Below are positions 61,597 to 64,000 of a stretch of DNA of 64,000 nucleotides, piece after piece. The translations under genes were made by a program, and so were the position numbers. Within the stretch, counting starts at the first letter, position 1; each line of letters starts with the position of its first letter. The notes beneath the pieces were generated by a model. The model ran no database searches, was not told the origin of the DNA, and was given only the letters and a program-made list of their open reading frames with translations. The stretch is from Hoeflea_A sp965228435 (GTDB lineage: Bacteria; Pseudomonadota; Alphaproteobacteria; Rhizobiales; Rhizobiaceae): assembly GCA_965228435.1 (NCBI GenBank), contig OZ245818.1, forward strand, positions 1,736,001 to 1,800,000. Direction: 5' to 3'.

Positions 61597-63629
61597 TCGA
61601 AAATCGTTATGACGAAGCCGAAGCGGCAAAACGCGTCGAGGCTGCTGGCGTCGATCCGGCCGACCAGGCGCTGGCGCTGAGGGTCTATACCAGCCAGATC
61701 ATCGGCCAGAATCCGGACCTCGTCATGCACGGCGGCGGCAACACATCGGTCAAGGTCGAGCGCCGCAATCTGTTCGGTGACAGCGAGGCCGTGCTCCACG
61801 TCAAGGGCTCCGGCTGGGATCTCGATACCATCGAAGCGCCCGGCCTACCCGGTGTGCGGCTCGACCCGCTTCTGAAGCTGCGCCATCTCGATGCGCTCAG
61901 CGACGAGGACATGGTCAATGTCCAGCGGTGCAACTTGCTGGACAGTACTTCGCCGAACCCTTCGGTTGAAACGCTGTTGCATGCCTACCTGCCGCACACT
62001 TTTGTCGACCATACCCACGCAACTCCGTTTCTGGTGCTCGCCAACCTGCCCAATGCGACGGAAGTCTGCCGGGAAATCTTCGGTGACCGGCTGGGCATCG
62101 TGCCCTACATCATGCCGGGGTTCGGGCTCGCCAAGGCGGCGGCCGATGTCTATGAGCAGGATCCGACCGTCGAAGGACTGCTGCTGCTCAATCACGGTCA
62201 TTTCGCCTTCGGGTCGACGGCCAAGGAGAGTTACGACACGCTGGTGCGCCACACCAACATGGTCGCCGCACATTTCGGCATGAGCGACTCCACCCGATTG
62301 AAGACCCGGCACCCGGCTGACAATCTCGACATGCTTCCCGTGCTGCGCGGCGTCATCGCCGAACAGCGCGGCAATCCTGATGCGCCGATGCCTGTCTTCG
62401 ACTTGCGCAACGGAGACGACGCTCTGGCGTTCCTCAACAGGCCCGATATCGATGCCCTTGCCGAACGGGGCATGGCATCGCCGGACCACGTGTTGCGCAC
62501 CAAGGGCAAGCCGCTGGTGCTGGATCGCGCCACCATGGAAGGCGGACGCGACGCCATTGTCGCCAAAGTGCAAGAATTTGAACGCGACTATCGCGCCTAT
62601 TTCGACCGCCAGGCACCGCTGGCAAAGGACACCAAAACCCTGCTGACACCGGATCCACGGCATGCGTGGATCGAAGGCATCGGCGTGCTCGGCATCGGCG
62701 CCAATGCCAAGGCGGCGTCTGCGGCCGCCGACCTTGCCATGCAGAACATTCGGGTGCGTGCCATCGGCGAGGACGCCGGCGGTTTCCATCCGCTTTCCGA
62801 AAAGGACCAGTTCGAATGCGAATACTGGTCGCTCGAGCAAGCCAAGCTTGGAAAGGCCAAGCCGCCGCGTTTTCAGGGGCGCGTCGTCATGGTCACCGGC
62901 GGCGCCGGCGCCATCGGACTGGCAACCGCCAAGGCCTTTGCCGCCCAAGGGGCGCAATGCCTGTTGGTCGACCTCGATGGGGGACGCCTGGCGGTGGCGC
63001 AAGCCGAGCTGGGCGACTGGCACGGCACCTTTGCCACCGACATCACAAGCGAGCACGCTGCGGATGCCGCCATGAAGGCGGCCGTACAACAATTCGGTGG
63101 GCTCGACATTCTCGTCTCCAATGCCGGCACAGCGACCGGCGGCGCCATGCTCGAGCTCGACGACGAGACATTGCGCAAGGCCTTTGAGTTGAATTTCTTC
63201 GCCCACAAGAACTTTGCCGTTGCCGCGGCCAAGCTGATGGAGCGGCAGGGGCGGCCCGGACAAATCCTGTTCAATGTCTCCAAGCAGTCGGTCAATCCGG
63301 GCAAGAATTTCGGCGCCTATGGTCTTCCCAAGGCCACCACGCTTTTCCTCATGCGCCAATTGGCGCTGGAGCTCGGCGGCGCCGGTATCCGAGTCAACGG
63401 TATTAATGCCGACCGCATTCGGTCCGGACTGCTCACCAACGATTTCATCGCCGAGCGGGCGAAGGCGCGGGGTGTCGACGAAGGCACCTATATGGCCGGC
63501 AACCTGCTGAAGCGCGAGGTCGAGGCCAAACATGTGGCCGATGCCTTCGTTGCGCTGGCGGGCATGGAACGAACGACGGCCCATGTCGCGACCGTCGATG
63601 GCGGCAACATCGAAGCGGCGCTCAGATAG
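61593..63629 (+). CDS. bifunctional class II aldolase/short-chain dehydrogenase
   Basis: 678 aa. The N-terminal class II aldolase/adducin domain (about 1-260) has 'MHGGGNTSVK', 'FVDHTHATPFLVLANLP' and 'LLNHGHFAFG' for zinc and catalysis. The C-terminal SDR (about 430-675) has MVTGGAGAIGLATAKAFAAQG, 'VDLDGGR' (NAD preference) and 'YGLPKATTLFLMRQ' (YxxxK). The layout is that of RhaD-like rhamnulose-1-phosphate aldolase/lactaldehyde dehydrogenase. After mtnK and mtnA it should split methylthioribulose-1-phosphate into DHAP and an aldehyde, which the SDR half may oxidise or reduce. Starts at an ATGA overlap. Confidence 0.9.
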   Translation: MIENRYDEAEAAKRVEAAGVDPADQALALRVYTSQIIGQNPDLVMHGGGNTSVKVERRNLFGDSEAVLHVKGSGWDLDTIEAPGLPGVRLDPLLKLRHLDALSDEDMVNVQRCNLLDSTSPNPSVETLLHAYLPHTFVDHTHATPFLVLANLPNATEVCREIFGDRLGIVPYIMPGFGLAKAAADVYEQDPTVEGLLLLNHGHFAFGSTAKESYDTLVRHTNMVAAHFGMSDSTRLKTRHPADNLDMLPVLRGVIAEQRGNPDAPMPVFDLRNGDDALAFLNRPDIDALAERGMASPDHVLRTKGKPLVLDRATMEGGRDAIVAKVQEFERDYRAYFDRQAPLAKDTKTLLTPDPRHAWIEGIGVLGIGANAKAASAAADLAMQNIRVRAIGEDAGGFHPLSEKDQFECEYWSLEQAKLGKAKPPRFQGRVVMVTGGAGAIGLATAKAFAAQGAQCLLVDLDGGRLAVAQAELGDWHGTFATDITSEHAADAAMKAAVQQFGGLDILVSNAGTATGGAMLELDDETLRKAFELNFFAHKNFAVAAAKLMERQGRPGQILFNVSKQSVNPGKNFGAYGLPKATTLFLMRQLALELGGAGIRVNGINADRIRSGLLTNDFIAERAKARGVDEGTYMAGNLLKREVEAKHVADAFVALAGMERTTAHVATVDGGNIEAALR

Positions 63630-63630
63630 A

Positions 63631-64000
63631 ATGACGGCGCGACGCAGGCAAAGCGGCCCGCGGCGGCTTTCCGGCGACGACCTGATCGTCGAGATCGCGT
63701 GGAAATATTACCATGAGGGCCTGAACCAGGGCGAAATCGCCGACCAGCTGCAGGTGTCCCGCTCAACCGTGGTTAACCATCTGCAGGAAGCGCGGCTGCG
63801 TGACTACGTGCGGGTGTCGCTGAGCCCATCCATCTTCGAGCGCCATCAGCTAGCGGAACGGCTGTGCGAGCGGTTCGGCCTGAAGGCAGCCTGCATCGTG
63901 CCGCGCGGCAGCGGCGACGACGAACAGGTTCTGCGCCGGGTCGCGCGCGGAGCAGCAGACTGGCTGCCGGACCTGCTGGAGCCGGCTGACAGGCTCGGCG
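63631..64000 (+). CDS. SorC-family sugar-responsive regulator (3' end outside window)
   Basis: 123 codons to the window edge. N-terminal HTH: 'KYYHEGLNQGEIADQLQVSRSTVVNHLQEARLRDYVRV', then the beginning of the sugar-phosphate-binding domain ('LAERLCERFGLKAACIVP'). Starts 1 bp after the aldolase stop. Likely senses a phosphorylated intermediate and controls the divergent importer and enzyme genes. Confidence 0.85.
   Translation, partial: MTARRRQSGPRRLSGDDLIVEIAWKYYHEGLNQGEIADQLQVSRSTVVNHLQEARLRDYVRVSLSPSIFERHQLAERLCERFGLKAACIVPRGSGDDEQVLRRVARGAADWLPDLLEPADRLG

Noticed and set aside
61845..63584. 579-codon minus-strand frame
   Set aside because: Antisense to the aldolase/dehydrogenase, which has full motifs.
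1..64000. CRISPR array, prophage or integrative element with integrase
   Set aside because: No regular direct repeats with spacers and no integrase or phage structural gene were seen; only a dead transposase end and one MITE-like element.

Overview
The window is about 62% GC, densely coded on both strands, and reads as chromosome of an alphaproteobacterium of the Hyphomicrobiales (Rhizobiales) type. The main grounds are the order rpmH-rnpA-yidC-yihA followed by argB and a pyrimidine 5'-nucleotidase-like gene, a phosphatidylcholine synthase gene, a Wzc/ExoP-like exopolysaccharide locus, and many sugar-ABC, SDR and amine-oxidase type genes. The genus cannot be fixed from sequence reading alone.

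Layout. 1-5384 (minus) is an exopolysaccharide locus: a NusG/RfaH-like antiterminator, a polyprenyl-phosphate sugar transferase, a small FecR-like secreted protein, a Wza-type lipoprotein and a Wzc/ExoP-type tyrosine autokinase cut by the window edge. 5385-8435 is gene-poor and partly very AT-rich; it holds a second FecR-like protein, a small ORF and the frameshifted end of an ISL3-type transposase, next to tRNA-Arg(ACG). 8632-13698 carries an orphan histidine kinase, a MerA-like flavoprotein with a TVP38/DedA-type membrane partner, and a DUF547 protein. 13885-24283 is the housekeeping core, interrupted between yihA and argB by pcs, a 273-bp inverted-repeat element, msrB and a TetR-type-regulated oxidoreductase operon (gst, cupin, SDR, amine oxidase, tetR). 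24287-31312 holds a class III cyclase with TPRs and a series of exported proteins, including one with four internal repeats, plus a frameshifted SEC-C gene. 31361-46911 is a metabolic and regulatory mix: PQQ alcohol dehydrogenase with AraC and LysE-type genes, a CHASE-PAS-GGDEF-EAL protein, an M23 peptidase, a D-amino-acid-dehydrogenase-like protein, an MFS exporter with a His-rich tail, an SDR/ECF-sigma pair, an AraC regulator, a VOC protein, and a LysR regulator divergent from an APCDD1-like secreted protein. 46943-55429 has an amidase, a very large kinase-like/membrane/TPR fusion, PadR with a divergent CocE hydrolase, and a paired SMR exporter.

55471-64000 is the most coherent metabolic system. 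A ribose-type ABC importer (minus) is divergent from mtnK, mtnA, a two-domain class II aldolase/short-chain dehydrogenase and a SorC-type regulator, with ATGA overlaps between the three enzyme genes. I read it as import and breakdown of 5-methylthioribose or a related 5-deoxypentose by a kinase-isomerase-aldolase route (a DHAP-shunt variant), with the fused dehydrogenase acting on the released aldehyde. The other novel-looking items are the kinase/TPR fusion at 48495-51629, the four-repeat secreted protein at 27710-29737, the stand-alone SecD-head-like protein at 30059-30457 and the inverted-repeat element at 17890-18162.
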